The position numbers were made by a program, and so were the translations under genes. The notes beneath the pieces were generated by a model, which was given only the letters and a program-made list of their open reading frames with translations, had not been told where the DNA came from and ran no database searches. From positions 1 to 64,000 of the forward strand of contig PLUE01000022.1 in the NCBI GenBank assembly GCA_003164785.1: a stretch of 64,000 nt of DNA. Direction: 5' to 3'. The DNA comes from Gammaproteobacteria bacterium. Its GTDB lineage: Bacteria > Pseudomonadota > Gammaproteobacteria > Steroidobacterales > Steroidobacteraceae. The number at the start of each line of letters is the position of its first letter. Within the stretch, counting starts at the first letter, position 1. Below are positions 32,337 to 41,908 of this stretch, in pieces.

Positions 32337-32735
32337 ATGCGTGGATTCAAATTGCCGGCTTTGGTCATGGCCACCGCCGTTTGTTTCATGGCAACCGCGC
32401 CCGCAGCAGAAGCCCAGGTGAGCATCAACATCGGCCTGGCGCCTGATTGCCCGTATGGATATTACGATGTCGCTCCTTATGGCTGTGCTCCGTCGGGCTA
32501 CTATGGGCCGGAATGGTTCAACGGAGATGTCTTCATCGGCGCCGGCCCGTGGTTTCATGGCTCCCGCAGATTTCGCGGCAACGTCGACAACACTTTTCAT
32601 CCAGCACACGGCTACACGGGCGCCATGCCGAACCGTGGCGAGAAGGCTGAGCCCGCGAAGCGCGTGAGTGCGGGCAGCTTCAAGGGAAACGAGCAGCGCG
32701 ATGGACGCGGCCATGCCATCGGGAAAAAACACTAG
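32337..32735 (+). CDS. Small secreted protein of unknown function with Tyr/Gly-rich motif
   Basis: 132 aa. The signal peptide (MRGFKLPALVMATAV, ending AAEAQ) is followed by PYGYYDVAPYGCAPSGYYGP, then EWFNGDVFIGAGPWFHG, a pattern seen in many short proteobacterial exported proteins of unknown role, and a charged Arg/Gly/Lys tail. The pattern suggests an envelope or metal-binding protein, but no function is known. It stands alone, convergent with putA 36 bp further on. Confidence 0.7.
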   Translation: MRGFKLPALVMATAVCFMATAPAAEAQVSINIGLAPDCPYGYYDVAPYGCAPSGYYGPEWFNGDVFIGAGPWFHGSRRFRGNVDNTFHPAHGYTGAMPNRGEKAEPAKRVSAGSFKGNEQRDGRGHAIGKKH

Positions 32736-32771
32736 CGACCCGCCCGTCGCCGCGGCATACCATGCGAGGCC

Positions 32772-35700
32772 TCAGCCGATGGTCATGAGACTCGCATTGC
32801 CCCCGGCCGCCGTGGTGTTGGTGCTGATCGATACTTCCCGCAGCATCAGGTTCAGCGAGTAATCGTCCTCGCCGGACTTGAGTCCCGAGACGGACGCTCC
32901 CTGCACCAGAACGATCGGGCCCTTGAGCGCGGCCGCCGCCTGGCTCAGCAGCAAGAGCTCATCGGCATCCCCTTCGAACAGAACACCGCCCAGCGCCGGC
33001 GTCTCGCGCCAGTCCGCAACCGTGATCATCGATTGAATCGACTCAGGCAGCTCGGCAAGCGTCCGCGCAGCCGGATTGACGGCGGGAACCACGGCACGAT
33101 TGCCGGATGCCAGGATCGCTCCGATCTGCGTGAGCAGTCCGAACTCCGTGTGCGCCAGCGCCGCGATGGCGCCTCGTGGGTGCAGCTCATACATATTGCG
33201 TTCGCCCACCGGCCCTTGCAGTTCGTGGACGGCGCCGACCGTCGACGCGCGCAGGTACTCCGAGACACGCTCCGCCGCGGCGCTGAGACGCCGGGTCTGC
33301 AGGTACTCATGGAAAGCTGCCGCGGATGGCACGGGCGCCGGCGCGGACGGCAGGTTCGGTGTCCAACCGCGGCGCACCAACCGGCTCAAATACAGCGGAC
33401 CTCCGGCCTTCGGGCCGGTTCCGGAGAGGCCATGCCCTCCGAATGGCTGCACGCCGACGACGGCGCCGACGATATTACGGTTGATGTAGAGATTGCCGGC
33501 GTCGATGCGCTCGGTGACATAGGCAATCGTCTCGTCGATCCGGGTGTGCAGGCCGAACGTGAGGCCATAGCCGGTCGAGTTGATCGCGTGAAGCAACTCG
33601 CCCAGCTCGTCGCGGCGGTAGCGCAGCACGTGCAGCACCGGGCCGAACACTTCGCGTTCCAACTCGCTGATGTGTTCGATCTCGATGACCGTCGGCGACA
33701 CGAAGTGGCCATGCCGCAGCGTCGCCGGCAGGGCGACATCGAACACCGCGCGGCCTTTGGCGCGCATGGCCTCGACATGGCCGAGAATCCCGGCACGCGC
33801 AGCGGCGGTGATGACCGGTCCGATGTCGACGCTCAGCCGGTCGGGCGACCCGACCCTCAGCTCCTGCATCGCGCCCTTCAGCATCTCCACTACTCGATCC
33901 GCAATCTCCTCCTGCAGACACAGAATGCGCAGTGCCGAGCACCGCTGACCGGCGCTGTCGAACGCAGAGCTGATGACGTCATTGACCACCTGCTCCGCCA
34001 GCGCGGACGAATCCACGATGAGCGCATTTTGGCCACCGGTCTCGGCAACCAACGGGATGGGGCCTCCCTCGGGGGTCAGACGCCGCGCGAGCTCGCGTTG
34101 AATGGAGCGCGCGACCTCGGTGGACCCGGTGAACAGGACGCCGCGGACCCGTGAATCGGCGACCAGCGCGGCGCCGATCGCGCCGTCGCCGGGCAGGAGC
34201 TGCAGTGCCCCGGCGGGCACGCCCGCCTCGCGCAGAATGCGCACCATCGCCACGGCGATGAGGGGCGTTTCCTCGGCGGGCTTGGCGATCACGCTGTTGC
34301 CCACGGCGAGTGCGGCGGCGATCTGACCGGTGAAGATCGCCAGCGGAAAATTCCAGGGCGAGATGCAAATCACCGGGCCCAACGAGCGCTGCAGCGCCGC
34401 GGAGTTGTTCGAGCGCGCTTCGACGCTGTAGTAACGCAGGAAATCCACCGCCTCGCGCACCTCCGAGATGGCGTTCGGCACCGACTTGCCCGCTTCGCGG
34501 CAGATGAGGCCGATCAGCGGCGCCATGCGCGCCTCGAGCAGCTCGGCCGCACGCCACAGGGTCGCGGCGCGCTCATCGGCCGGGGTCGCGTCCCAAATCG
34601 GTGCGGCGGCAACCGATTCGGCGCAGGCATCATCGACATCCTGCAACGTGGCATCGGTGACGACGCCGACCACATCCCTGTCGTCGGCCGGGTTGCGCAC
34701 CGCGCGGGCCGCGCCATCACGCTCGGTGTTGCCGATCAGCGGCCGGGCGACGTACGGTTGTTCAACACCCGAGAGCAGGGCCGCGGACAGGGAGGCGAGA
34801 CGTTGTTCGTTCGATAGATCGATGCCGATGGAATTGGGCCGCGCGTCGCCGAAGATGTCGCGGGGATGCTGAATCTTCGGATGCGGCAACCCGACGGGCG
34901 AGATCCCCCGCGCCGCGGTCACCGGATCCAGAATGAGTTCGGATACCGCGACAGCCGGATCCGCGACGCGATTCACGAACGACGAATTCGCGCCGTTCTC
35001 CAGCAGGCGCCGCACCAGGTAAGCCAGCAACGTCTCGTGGGTGCCGACCGGCGCATAGACGCGGCATGGACGATTCAGTTTCTCGGCGCCGACGATCTCC
35101 TCGTACAGCGGTTCGCCCATCCCGTGCAGGCACTGAAATTCATACTGACCGGCGTAGTAATTGGGACCCGCGATCTGCATGACGGCCGCGACGGTGTGCG
35201 CATTGTGTGTCGCAAATTGTGGAAACACCGCATCGGGTGCGCCGAGCAGCTTCTTGGCGCACGCCAGATACGACACATCCGTGTGCAGCTTGCGCGTGAA
35301 CACCGGAAAGTCCTCCAGTCCGTCGACCTGCGCGCGCTTGATCTCGCTATCCCAATAGGCGCCCTTCACCAGCCGGATCATGATCCGGCGGCGGGAGCGG
35401 CGCGCGAGATCGATCGCCCACTCGATCACGGTGAGCGCACGCTTCTGATATGCCTGCACGGCGAAGCCGATGCCGTTCCACCCCGCAAGCTCCGGGTCCA
35501 AGCACAGCTTTTCCAGCAAATCGAGAGACAGGTCGAGACGGTCGGCTTCCTCCGCATCGATGTTGAAACCGATGTCGTAGCCACGGGCACTCAAGGCCAG
35601 CGTCTTCAGGCGACCAAAGAGCTCGTCCAAGACACGGTCGCGTTGCGACCGGGTATAGCGCGGATGCAGGGCCGACAACTTGACGGATATGCCGGGCGCT

Positions 35701-36653
35701 TCATAGATGCCTCGCCGGTTGGCGGCCTTGCCGATGGCATGCACCGCATGCTCGTAGTCGTGGAAGTAGCGCTCCGCATCCGCGTTGGTGGTGGCGGACT
35801 CGCCCAACATGTCATAGCTGTAGCGGAACCCCTTGCCTTCCATGCGCCGGCTGTTCGCCAGGGCCTCGCCGATGGTTTGGCCGGTCACGAACTGCTCCCC
35901 CATCATCCGCATGGCGATGTCGACGCCCTTGCGGATCAACGGCTCGCCGCCGAGACCGATGAGCCGCGACAGCGCGGCGGACAGCCCGGTCTCGGAACTG
36001 GTCGACGTGAGCTTGCCGGTCACGACCAGGCCCCAGGTCGCCGCATTGACGAACACCGACGCGCTGCGCCCGACGTGTGCGTGCCAGTCGCCGCGCGCAA
36101 TCTTGTCCCGAATCAGGGCATCGCGGGTCGGGCGATCCGGAATTCTCAGCAACGCCTCGGCCAGGCACATGAGCGCGACGCCCTCGTGGCTGGAGAGCGA
36201 GTACTCCTGGATCAACGCCTCGACGCCACCGCCGCCGCCGCGCTTCTTCTCGCGTAGCGAGACCACCAGGCCGCGGGCCAACTCCGCCGCCGCGTCGCGC
36301 TGGGCCGGCGGCAGACTCGCGTCGGACAGCAGCAATGGAAGGCAGTCGGTCTCCGGACGGCGGTACGCCGCCGTCACCTGGGCGCGCAACACGCTCTGCG
36401 GTTGAACGGATTGAGCGAAGTCCAGAAACGGATGCGCCAGCTCTTCAGCCTCGCCCACGACCTCGCCGTCGTCCGGGTCCGGGCCATCGGCCGCCGCGAC
36501 ACCCAACCCACCGCACCGCTCGATCCGTTCGACTTCAGCGATCAGGGCATGCTTCACCAGCCAATGGGGGGTGCAACCCGCCAATTTTGCCGCGGCTTTG
36601 AGGCGAATCTTGAGCTCGTCGTCGACCTTCACACCAATCGTCGTTCCACTCAT
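32772..36653 (-). CDS. putA: Trifunctional PutA: proline dehydrogenase / P5C dehydrogenase / repressor
   Basis: 1293 aa. An N-terminal ribbon-helix-helix domain ([20 protein letters not shown]) is the DNA-binding part of trifunctional PutA. A proline-dehydrogenase barrel follows (about 180-480, with [15 protein letters not shown] and [13 protein letters not shown]). Then comes an aldehyde dehydrogenase with substrate Glu in [14 protein letters not shown] and catalytic Cys in [12 protein letters not shown], and a C-terminal ALDH-like extension. It oxidises proline to glutamate using FAD then NAD and, when reduced, moves to the membrane. ATG 36653 has GAGGTG upstream; a GTG three codons earlier is less likely. 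Upstream GTTGCA sites fit PutA autoregulation. Confidence 0.95.
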   Translation of the reverse strand: MSGTTIGVKVDDELKIRLKAAAKLAGCTPHWLVKHALIAEVERIERCGGLGVAAADGPDPDDGEVVGEAEELAHPFLDFAQSVQPQSVLRAQVTAAYRRPETDCLPLLLSDASLPPAQRDAAAELARGLVVSLREKKRGGGGGVEALIQEYSLSSHEGVALMCLAEALLRIPDRPTRDALIRDKIARGDWHAHVGRSASVFVNAATWGLVVTGKLTSTSSETGLSAALSRLIGLGGEPLIRKGVDIAMRMMGEQFVTGQTIGEALANSRRMEGKGFRYSYDMLGESATTNADAERYFHDYEHAVHAIGKAANRRGIYEAPGISVKLSALHPRYTRSQRDRVLDELFGRLKTLALSARGYDIGFNIDAEEADRLDLSLDLLEKLCLDPELAGWNGIGFAVQAYQKRALTVIEWAIDLARRSRRRIMIRLVKGAYWDSEIKRAQVDGLEDFPVFTRKLHTDVSYLACAKKLLGAPDAVFPQFATHNAHTVAAVMQIAGPNYYAGQYEFQCLHGMGEPLYEEIVGAEKLNRPCRVYAPVGTHETLLAYLVRRLLENGANSSFVNRVADPAVAVSELILDPVTAARGISPVGLPHPKIQHPRDIFGDARPNSIGIDLSNEQRLASLSAALLSGVEQPYVARPLIGNTERDGAARAVRNPADDRDVVGVVTDATLQDVDDACAESVAAAPIWDATPADERAATLWRAAELLEARMAPLIGLICREAGKSVPNAISEVREAVDFLRYYSVEARSNNSAALQRSLGPVICISPWNFPLAIFTGQIAAALAVGNSVIAKPAEETPLIAVAMVRILREAGVPAGALQLLPGDGAIGAALVADSRVRGVLFTGSTEVARSIQRELARRLTPEGGPIPLVAETGGQNALIVDSSALAEQVVNDVISSAFDSAGQRCSALRILCLQEEIADRVVEMLKGAMQELRVGSPDRLSVDIGPVITAAARAGILGHVEAMRAKGRAVFDVALPATLRHGHFVSPTVIEIEHISELEREVFGPVLHVLRYRRDELGELLHAINSTGYGLTFGLHTRIDETIAYVTERIDAGNLYINRNIVGAVVGVQPFGGHGLSGTGPKAGGPLYLSRLVRRGWTPNLPSAPAPVPSAAAFHEYLQTRRLSAAAERVSEYLRASTVGAVHELQGPVGERNMYELHPRGAIAALAHTEFGLLTQIGAILASGNRAVVPAVNPAARTLAELPESIQSMITVADWRETPALGGVLFEGDADELLLLSQAAAALKGPIVLVQGASVSGLKSGEDDYSLNLMLREVSISTNTTAAGGNASLMTIG

Positions 36654-36673
36654 CGGGTGCACCTCAGCTTATT

Positions 36674-36705
36674 GGTTGCACCGCGTCGGCGAGACAGGTG
36701 CAACC
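36674..36705. promoter_or_regulatory. Predicted PutA operator (inverted GTTGCA half-sites)
   Basis: GGTTGCACC (36674-36682) and its inverse GGTGCAACC (36697-36705) lie 21-52 bp upstream of the putA start. The core GTTGCA is the known binding motif of the Escherichia coli PutA ribbon-helix-helix domain. Centre spacing is 23 bp, about two helical turns. This strongly suggests autorepression in the absence of proline. Confidence 0.75.
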
Positions 36706-36827
36706 TAGAAGCGCAAGGGTGTCACCAGGCAGAAAAAATCGCAAGCCTACACGGGCTCAGGCGGGCTGATCGATGGGTTGCTCCGTACCCACGCTCACCA
36801 GATTGCCGCCCTTGCTCTTGACCGCCG

Positions 36828-37475
36828 TCAGTGGCCGGCCGTCACGCAAATCATTCCCGGCGTCGGCGCTCCCCCACCCTCTGGGCGGCCCGCGTTCTCC
36901 AGACAGTACGCACCGTGCCCGCCGGACTCCGGGCGCAGCTTCCAACCCGCCTGCTCGAATTGTTGGCGCTCGGCCGCCGAAAAGGCGATCGGCAGCTTGA
37001 CCGTCGCGACCATAGGTTTCGTGTGCGGCACGGCGGCGGGCGGCGGTCCGCCGACGGTCGCCTGATGCGTGTCGGACCAAATCTTGGTGAATTGAATGGC
37101 CGTGTTCGGGTCGGAGTTGGCGGCGGTCATCGGCGCCACCGTCAGCACGTTGCCGAGCACACCGCTGCCGAGAAGACCGGCGCACAGCAGATTGCTGCGG
37201 GAAAGACCGGCGCCATTTGCGCTGCTGCCCGTGCCCGTCCCGGTGGCGGTGCGGCCCGCGGCGGCGGCGGTGCCCGCGGCGCTGGTCGCGCCGGTGCCGC
37301 CGGCCGCGGCGGCCGTGGACCCCGTACCGGCCGGGACGACCGCGGTCGTCCCCCGCGCCGCCGCACCACCGGCTCCCGTCCCGCTGCCGCTGCTGCCGGT
37401 GTTGGGCAACGCAGCAGGCGCACGGCCCGCGAGGAGGAAGAGGCCGCTACCGGCAATCAGGAGCAATGGGCGCAA
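36828..37475 (-). CDS. Secreted low-complexity Ala/Gly/Thr-rich protein of unknown function
   Basis: 215 aa from a TTG start with GAGGTGA just upstream. The signal peptide (RPLLLIAGSGLFLLAGRAPA) is followed by about 70 residues of Gly/Thr/Ala/Ser repeats and then a more ordered part (NAIQFTKIW-like segment, PMVATVKLPIAFSAAERQQF, ESGGHGAYCLENA). I do not recognise a family. The order signal, flexible linker, globular end suggests an envelope protein. The 174 bp between putA and this gene contain the putA operator; the 170 bp upstream (37476-37645) show no other feature. Confidence 0.6.
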   Translation of the reverse strand: MRPLLLIAGSGLFLLAGRAPAALPNTGSSGSGTGAGGAAARGTTAVVPAGTGSTAAAAGGTGATSAAGTAAAAGRTATGTGTGSSANGAGLSRSNLLCAGLLGSGVLGNVLTVAPMTAANSDPNTAIQFTKIWSDTHQATVGGPPPAAVPHTKPMVATVKLPIAFSAAERQQFEQAGWKLRPESGGHGAYCLENAGRPEGGGAPTPGMICVTAGH

Positions 37476-37645
37476 GAGTCACCTCGTCTCAAGGACTTCG
37501 TTTCGGCGAACAGGAGCAGTTACGCCGACGCGGATTGAAAGTCAATCGACCCTGGGGCGGCAGCGGCACTCGCTGACGGCACTCCCCAAGACGGCGGACA
37601 CGTTGATCGACGCGGCCATCGCGTCGATCCCGCCAACACAGAACC

Positions 37646-38578
37646 TCACCGGCCCGGCGATGGCGAGAACTGCGAGGCGAGGTAAGCCTCCGCCCGCTCC
37701 AAGATGAAGTAGCGAAACGCCTCCGCCGCAGGCGACAGCGTTTTTGCCAGCTTGTTGACTACATGCCAGCGGCGCATGACGGGCAGCCCCTCGATCGTCG
37801 GGGTGGCCAGCAAGCCGTGCTGCAACTCCAACGCGACCGTGTGCAGAGAGAGCAAGGAGACGCCCATGCCGGCGATGACGGCCTGCTTGATCGCCTCGTT
37901 GCTCGACATCTGCATCACCACGCGCGGGGTCATTTGATGGGCGCGCATGTATTCGTCGAGCGCCGCGCGGGTTCCCGAGCCGGGTTCGCGCACGATGAAC
38001 CCCTCGCGCGACAGCGCGGTCGCCGCCACGATGTCGATGCCGTTGAAGGGATGATCTGCGGGCGTGACCAGCACGTGCGGGTGCATGGCGAACGGTTCGG
38101 CGCGCGTGGGCCAGCCCTGCGGGGGCCTGCCCATGATCGCAAGTTCGATCTCGCCCCGCTGCATCAGCGTAATGAGTTGCTCGCGATTGTTTGCCACCTG
38201 CAGGCGTATCTCGACGCCCGGATGCTCAGCATGGAAGCGTGCGATCAAATGCGGCACGAAATACTCGGCAGTGCTCGCGAGCCCCACGTCCAACGGACCG
38301 GACTGCAGGCCGCGGAAGCCGTCCACCTGGTCCTGCGCCTCACGCAGGGTCGCCAGCACACGGCGGGTATGGGCAAGCAGGTACTCCCCCACCGTCGTCA
38401 AGGCGACGCGGCGGCTGGTGCGGTCGAACACCGGGAGCCCGACCTCGGCTTCCAACTCCTTGATCGTCATCGACACGGCCGGCGACGTCAGACTCAGTTC
38501 CTCCGCCGCGCGGACGAAACTCGAGTGCCGCGCAACCGATGCGAAGACGCGAAGCTGGCGAAGGGTGACGTTCTTCAT
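37646..38578 (-). CDS. LysR-family regulator, CbbR type
   Basis: 310 aa. The winged helix (TLRQLRVFASVARHSSFVRA, then AEELSLTSPAVSMTIKELE) and effector domain (GPLDVGLASTAEYFVPHLIA, ANNREQLITLM, REPGSGTRAALDEY, GMGVSLLSLHTV) are closest in character to CbbR, the activator of CO2-fixation operons that senses metabolites such as NADPH or phosphorylated sugars. It is divergent from a class II fructose-bisphosphate aldolase, a known CbbR target gene. The shared 95-bp promoter region contains a 22-bp palindrome. No other Calvin-cycle gene is in the window, so it may control only carbohydrate or gluconeogenic flow here. Confidence 0.85.
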   Translation of the reverse strand: MKNVTLRQLRVFASVARHSSFVRAAEELSLTSPAVSMTIKELEAEVGLPVFDRTSRRVALTTVGEYLLAHTRRVLATLREAQDQVDGFRGLQSGPLDVGLASTAEYFVPHLIARFHAEHPGVEIRLQVANNREQLITLMQRGEIELAIMGRPPQGWPTRAEPFAMHPHVLVTPADHPFNGIDIVAATALSREGFIVREPGSGTRAALDEYMRAHQMTPRVVMQMSSNEAIKQAVIAGMGVSLLSLHTVALELQHGLLATPTIEGLPVMRRWHVVNKLAKTLSPAAEAFRYFILERAEAYLASQFSPSPGR

Positions 38579-38609
38579 TCAGATATTCTTATTGATCACG
38601 TAACGATAA

Positions 38610-38631
38610 TTGACTGTTCATGAACAATCAA
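38610..38631. promoter_or_regulatory. Palindrome in the LysR/aldolase divergent promoter
   Basis: A near-perfect 22-bp palindrome centred on TGTTCATGAACA (38615-38626) has flanks TTGA and TCAA and a single mismatched pair. LysR-type regulators bind such imperfect dyads (T-N11-A) between divergent genes. It starts 32 bp upstream of the regulator ATG and ends 43 bp before the aldolase ATG. Confidence 0.6.
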
Positions 38632-38673
38632 GCCGCCGTAGTCTGCGGCATCCGACCACACCCAGGGGCTTCC

Positions 38674-39711
38674 ATGGCATTCATCTCGTTGCGCCAATTG
38701 CTCGATCACGCGGCCGAGTTCAGCTACGGAGTCCCCGCATTCAACGTGAATAATCTGGAGCAGATTCAGGCGATCATGGAGGCCGCGCAGCAGACGCGCA
38801 GCCCGGTGATCCTGCAAGCGTCCGCCGGCGCGCGAAAATACGCCGGGGAGGCCTACCTACGGCACATGGTGCTGGCGGCGGTCGAATCCTGCCCCGACAT
38901 TCCCGTCGTGCTGCACCAGGACCACGGCGCCAGCGCTGCCGTCTGCACCCAATCCATCCGCTCGGGATTTACCAGCGTCATGATGGACGGTTCGCTCGAG
39001 GAGGATGCGAAGACGCCGGCGACCTACGAATACAACGTGGACGTCACCACCCGTGTATGCACCATGGCGCACACGATCGGCGTCTCGGTCGAAGGCGAGT
39101 TAGGCTGTCTGGGCTCGCTGGAGAGCGGCCAGGCGGGAGAAGAGGATGGCGTCGGCGCCGAAGGCGTGCTGACGCATGACATGATGCTCACGGATCCGAC
39201 GCAGGCCAAGGACTTCGTGGAGCGAACGGGCGTGGATGCGCTGGCGATCGCCATCGGCACCAGCCATGGCGCGTACAAATTCACCCGGCAGCCGAGCGGC
39301 GACATTCTGGACATCGACCGGATCGCACAAATTCACGCTGCGGTCCCGAATACCCATCTCGTCATGCACGGATCGTCGAGCGTTCCGCAGGAGTGGCTCA
39401 CCATCATCCGCGAGCACGGGGGCCAATTGCGTGAAACCTTCGGCGTACCGGTGGGCGAGATCCAACGCGGCATCAAGAGCGGCGTGCGCAAGGTCAACAT
39501 CGATACCGATATCCGCCTCGTCATGACGGGCGCCATGCGGCGCGCACTCGCGGCGGACCCGGGCGAGTTCGATCCGCGCAAAGCCTTGATCGCCGCGAAA
39601 AACGCGGCTCGCACGCTGGTCGCCGAGCGCTTCGAGGCGTTCGGCTGCGCGGGCCACGCGGATCGAATACGACCGGTGGCGCTCGAGATGATGGTCAAGC
39701 GCTACCATTAG
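38674..39711 (+). CDS. fba: Class II fructose-1,6-bisphosphate aldolase (Calvin-cycle subtype)
   Basis: 345 aa. The zinc and catalytic signatures of class II aldolases are present: [19 protein letters not shown] (zinc His and catalytic Asp), [36 protein letters not shown], and [12 protein letters not shown] for phosphate and substrate. Length and these loops match the CbbA/FbaA type B enzymes of about 345 aa. It makes or splits fructose-1,6-bisphosphate in gluconeogenesis, glycolysis or the Calvin cycle. The ATG at 38674 is preferred over an upstream one at 38620 because the family begins [13 protein letters not shown] and GGGG precedes it. It is divergent from a CbbR-like regulator and convergent with the dioxygenase gene 34 bp downstream. 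Confidence 0.95.
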   Translation: MAFISLRQLLDHAAEFSYGVPAFNVNNLEQIQAIMEAAQQTRSPVILQASAGARKYAGEAYLRHMVLAAVESCPDIPVVLHQDHGASAAVCTQSIRSGFTSVMMDGSLEEDAKTPATYEYNVDVTTRVCTMAHTIGVSVEGELGCLGSLESGQAGEEDGVGAEGVLTHDMMLTDPTQAKDFVERTGVDALAIAIGTSHGAYKFTRQPSGDILDIDRIAQIHAAVPNTHLVMHGSSSVPQEWLTIIREHGGQLRETFGVPVGEIQRGIKSGVRKVNIDTDIRLVMTGAMRRALAADPGEFDPRKALIAAKNAARTLVAERFEAFGCAGHADRIRPVALEMMVKRYH

Positions 39712-39745
39712 CGCGTGCTCTGAGCGAGCGCGTTCGCAGTTGCGT

Positions 39746-41206
39746 CTAACGCGGGAAAGTCGTGGCCGGCACCCAGTTACCGTGGATGCCGTATTTCAGC
39801 CGTGCCGGGATTTTGACCGTCGCGATCGGCCCCTCGTCCATGCGCTGCGCATCCAGGATCACCAGATCGCTGCGATGCTCCGCGCGCCGGTTCACCACGC
39901 CCAGCACGTAGCCCTCGCCTTCCGGCCCATCGGGCCGCGTTGGCGCGAACACCGGCTCCTGTGTGCTCGAGGTGTCGCCGGCAAACCAGGACTTCGTCTT
40001 CCCGGTGTTCATGTCCATCGTCAGGAAGGTGTTGAAAAAGAAGCCCATGATAGGTCCGGCCTTGTCGGCATTGTAGGGCTTCGTCCAGTCGCTGGCCTGC
40101 ATGAAAGCATAGCGGTAGGGCCGGCCGGCATAGCGGTCATCCACGTGCGGAAACTCGGCGGAGATCTCTGCAATCACGCTCGCGGTCGGTGTGTCGCTCG
40201 GGGAGTTCATATCGAAGCACCAGCGCACCACTTGCGTCCGCAGGCTCGACGGGTCGGGATGCCGGCCCTGCGCGTCCGGAAAGAACCAGAACACGTTGCC
40301 GTTCACGACCGGCAGATCGAGATAGACCTTGCCGCCGTCGTCGAAGGCGTTGATCACATGGCCGGGCAACGCATTGGGCGCACGGAAGAAGCGGATGTCC
40401 TTCGCCTCACCGTCCCGCGGAATCACGACGTAGACCTGGTCGACCTTCGAGTCCCACTGGAACAGGATGCCGCCGCGCCGGATACGCTCCACATCCATCA
40501 TCTGCGGGATCATGGGTAGGACGGTGTATCGCTCGCTGACGCCGCAGTCGTGGATCATCGACGCGTGCGGACCCTGGAACCAGAGCTCGCGCGTCATCCG
40601 ACCCTGACGGTCAAAGCTATAGAACGCGATGTCCCTCGAGTCCCCACCCTTGGCGGCGTAGGCGTAGCCGACGAGTTCGCCCGTAGCGGGGTCGATCTTC
40701 GGATGCGCGGTGAACGACGTGGCCTTCATGCGCCCATGCCAATCCCAGAGCTGCCGGGTCTCCAACGTGCGCGGGTCCATCGCATAGGGCGGCCCATCCT
40801 CCTTCATCGCGAGCAGCTGACCCGCGTGCGCCACCACGTTGGTATTGGAGACCGTGCGCTCGATGTTCTTCACGCTCGGATCGTCGGTGAAGGGGTTGCG
40901 GTAGTCGCCGAACAGGCCCCGACGCGCCGCGCGTTCGGCCAGAAAGCGGTCGGTGCGCACGTACCGGTGCTGCATGTCCGCGTGACCATCCTTGAAGCGG
41001 AAGGCCGTCACGATGCCGTCGCCGTTGAAGGGGTTGGCATCGCCCATCTTGGGCGGAAACTGCTGGTCGGGACCAACGCGGAAGAAGGTACCGTCGAGCT
41101 CGTCCGGAATCGTACCCTCCACTTCCAGATCGAACAGCTCCCCCTCGAAACGGAACGGTTCGTCGATCGTCATGAATGTCGGTGTGTGGGGAAATGGCTT
41201 GGTCAT
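39746..41206 (-). CDS. Carotenoid-cleavage-type dioxygenase, third copy
   Basis: 486 aa. The four iron-binding histidines are kept: His168 (TAHPK), His219 (MIHD), His283 (PGHVINAFDD) and His475 (IHGNWVP). The substrate-facing sequence FFRVGPDQQFPPKMGD and the N-A-F after the third His resemble lignostilbene-type dioxygenases. It lacks a signal peptide, so it is cytosolic. The start at 41206 has GGGAG upstream; longer frames would add unrelated residues. It lies about 20-30 kb from the other two copies and not in an operon. The 280 bp upstream (41207-41485) contain no other gene. Confidence 0.9.
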   Translation of the reverse strand: MTKPFPHTPTFMTIDEPFRFEGELFDLEVEGTIPDELDGTFFRVGPDQQFPPKMGDANPFNGDGIVTAFRFKDGHADMQHRYVRTDRFLAERAARRGLFGDYRNPFTDDPSVKNIERTVSNTNVVAHAGQLLAMKEDGPPYAMDPRTLETRQLWDWHGRMKATSFTAHPKIDPATGELVGYAYAAKGGDSRDIAFYSFDRQGRMTRELWFQGPHASMIHDCGVSERYTVLPMIPQMMDVERIRRGGILFQWDSKVDQVYVVIPRDGEAKDIRFFRAPNALPGHVINAFDDGGKVYLDLPVVNGNVFWFFPDAQGRHPDPSSLRTQVVRWCFDMNSPSDTPTASVIAEISAEFPHVDDRYAGRPYRYAFMQASDWTKPYNADKAGPIMGFFFNTFLTMDMNTGKTKSWFAGDTSSTQEPVFAPTRPDGPEGEGYVLGVVNRRAEHRSDLVILDAQRMDEGPIATVKIPARLKYGIHGNWVPATTFPR

Positions 41207-41485
41207 GAGCGCTCCCTGCGGCTTCTGTGTTTGCGCGACTGATGCACATGTTAGCCGCAGTATGGGGCGGGACTTCTTGAGTACTTGTACGTATGCTCTT
41301 CCGGCTTGTTGTTTGCTAAAGCTTCCGTTTCGCGCCGACCGCAGCGCCGCGATGCATCCCGGATCGCCCATGGCCCGACTTCGGCTTCCACGTACATCTC
41401 AACGAACAATACGCGTAGTTGATTTTTCTGCAAACCGTCATAGTTTCGCGCAAGCGCGTTATTATCGCCTGTGGAGCGGAAGTTG

Positions 41486-41884
41486 ATGCTTGTTCAAATT
41501 CCGATCGAGCTGTCCGTCCCGCTCCTGCTCGTTGCGGCCGTGTTGGCGAGTGGTAGTGCGTACGCCGCCCCTGAACGCTTGGAGTGCATCCTGACCGACG
41601 CCGATGCGCAGATCGGCGTGGAGCGGCGTTCAATCGCCATCGTCTTTGACGAAGAAGCAGCCACGATGCAATGGGAGGAAGCCGGCCGCATCCGACTCCT
41701 GACGAATGTCTCGATAAGCACGACGTCGATCAGCGGTGGCGAAGCGGATGTGACGGTTGGTGTGTCTCGATCGTCTTGGAGAGTCGTATTGCAAACATAC
41801 CAAAGGAATTCCGTGCGGACGGAATATGGCGATTGCGCAATCCGTGCTCCGAAGCCGCCCTCCACAGGGTCGTCCACCCGGTGA
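41486..41884 (+). CDS. Small secreted protein of unknown function ahead of the MacAB operon
   Basis: 132 aa from ATG 41486 (GGAG and GGAAG upstream; GTG at 41471 is an alternative). The signal peptide is MLVQIPIELSVPLLLVAAVL to SAYA. The mature domain has two Cys (LECILTD and YGDCAIR), which may form a disulfide, and a beta-rich pattern (RSIAIVFDEEAATMQW, VTVGVSRSSWRVVLQTYQRN). No family is recognised. It precedes macA by 24 nt, so it may belong to the same transcript. Confidence 0.6.
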   Translation: MLVQIPIELSVPLLLVAAVLASGSAYAAPERLECILTDADAQIGVERRSIAIVFDEEAATMQWEEAGRIRLLTNVSISTTSISGGEADVTVGVSRSSWRVVLQTYQRNSVRTEYGDCAIRAPKPPSTGSSTR

Positions 41885-41908
41885 CTGCTTCCCTCCGCGG
41901 TGATTTTC

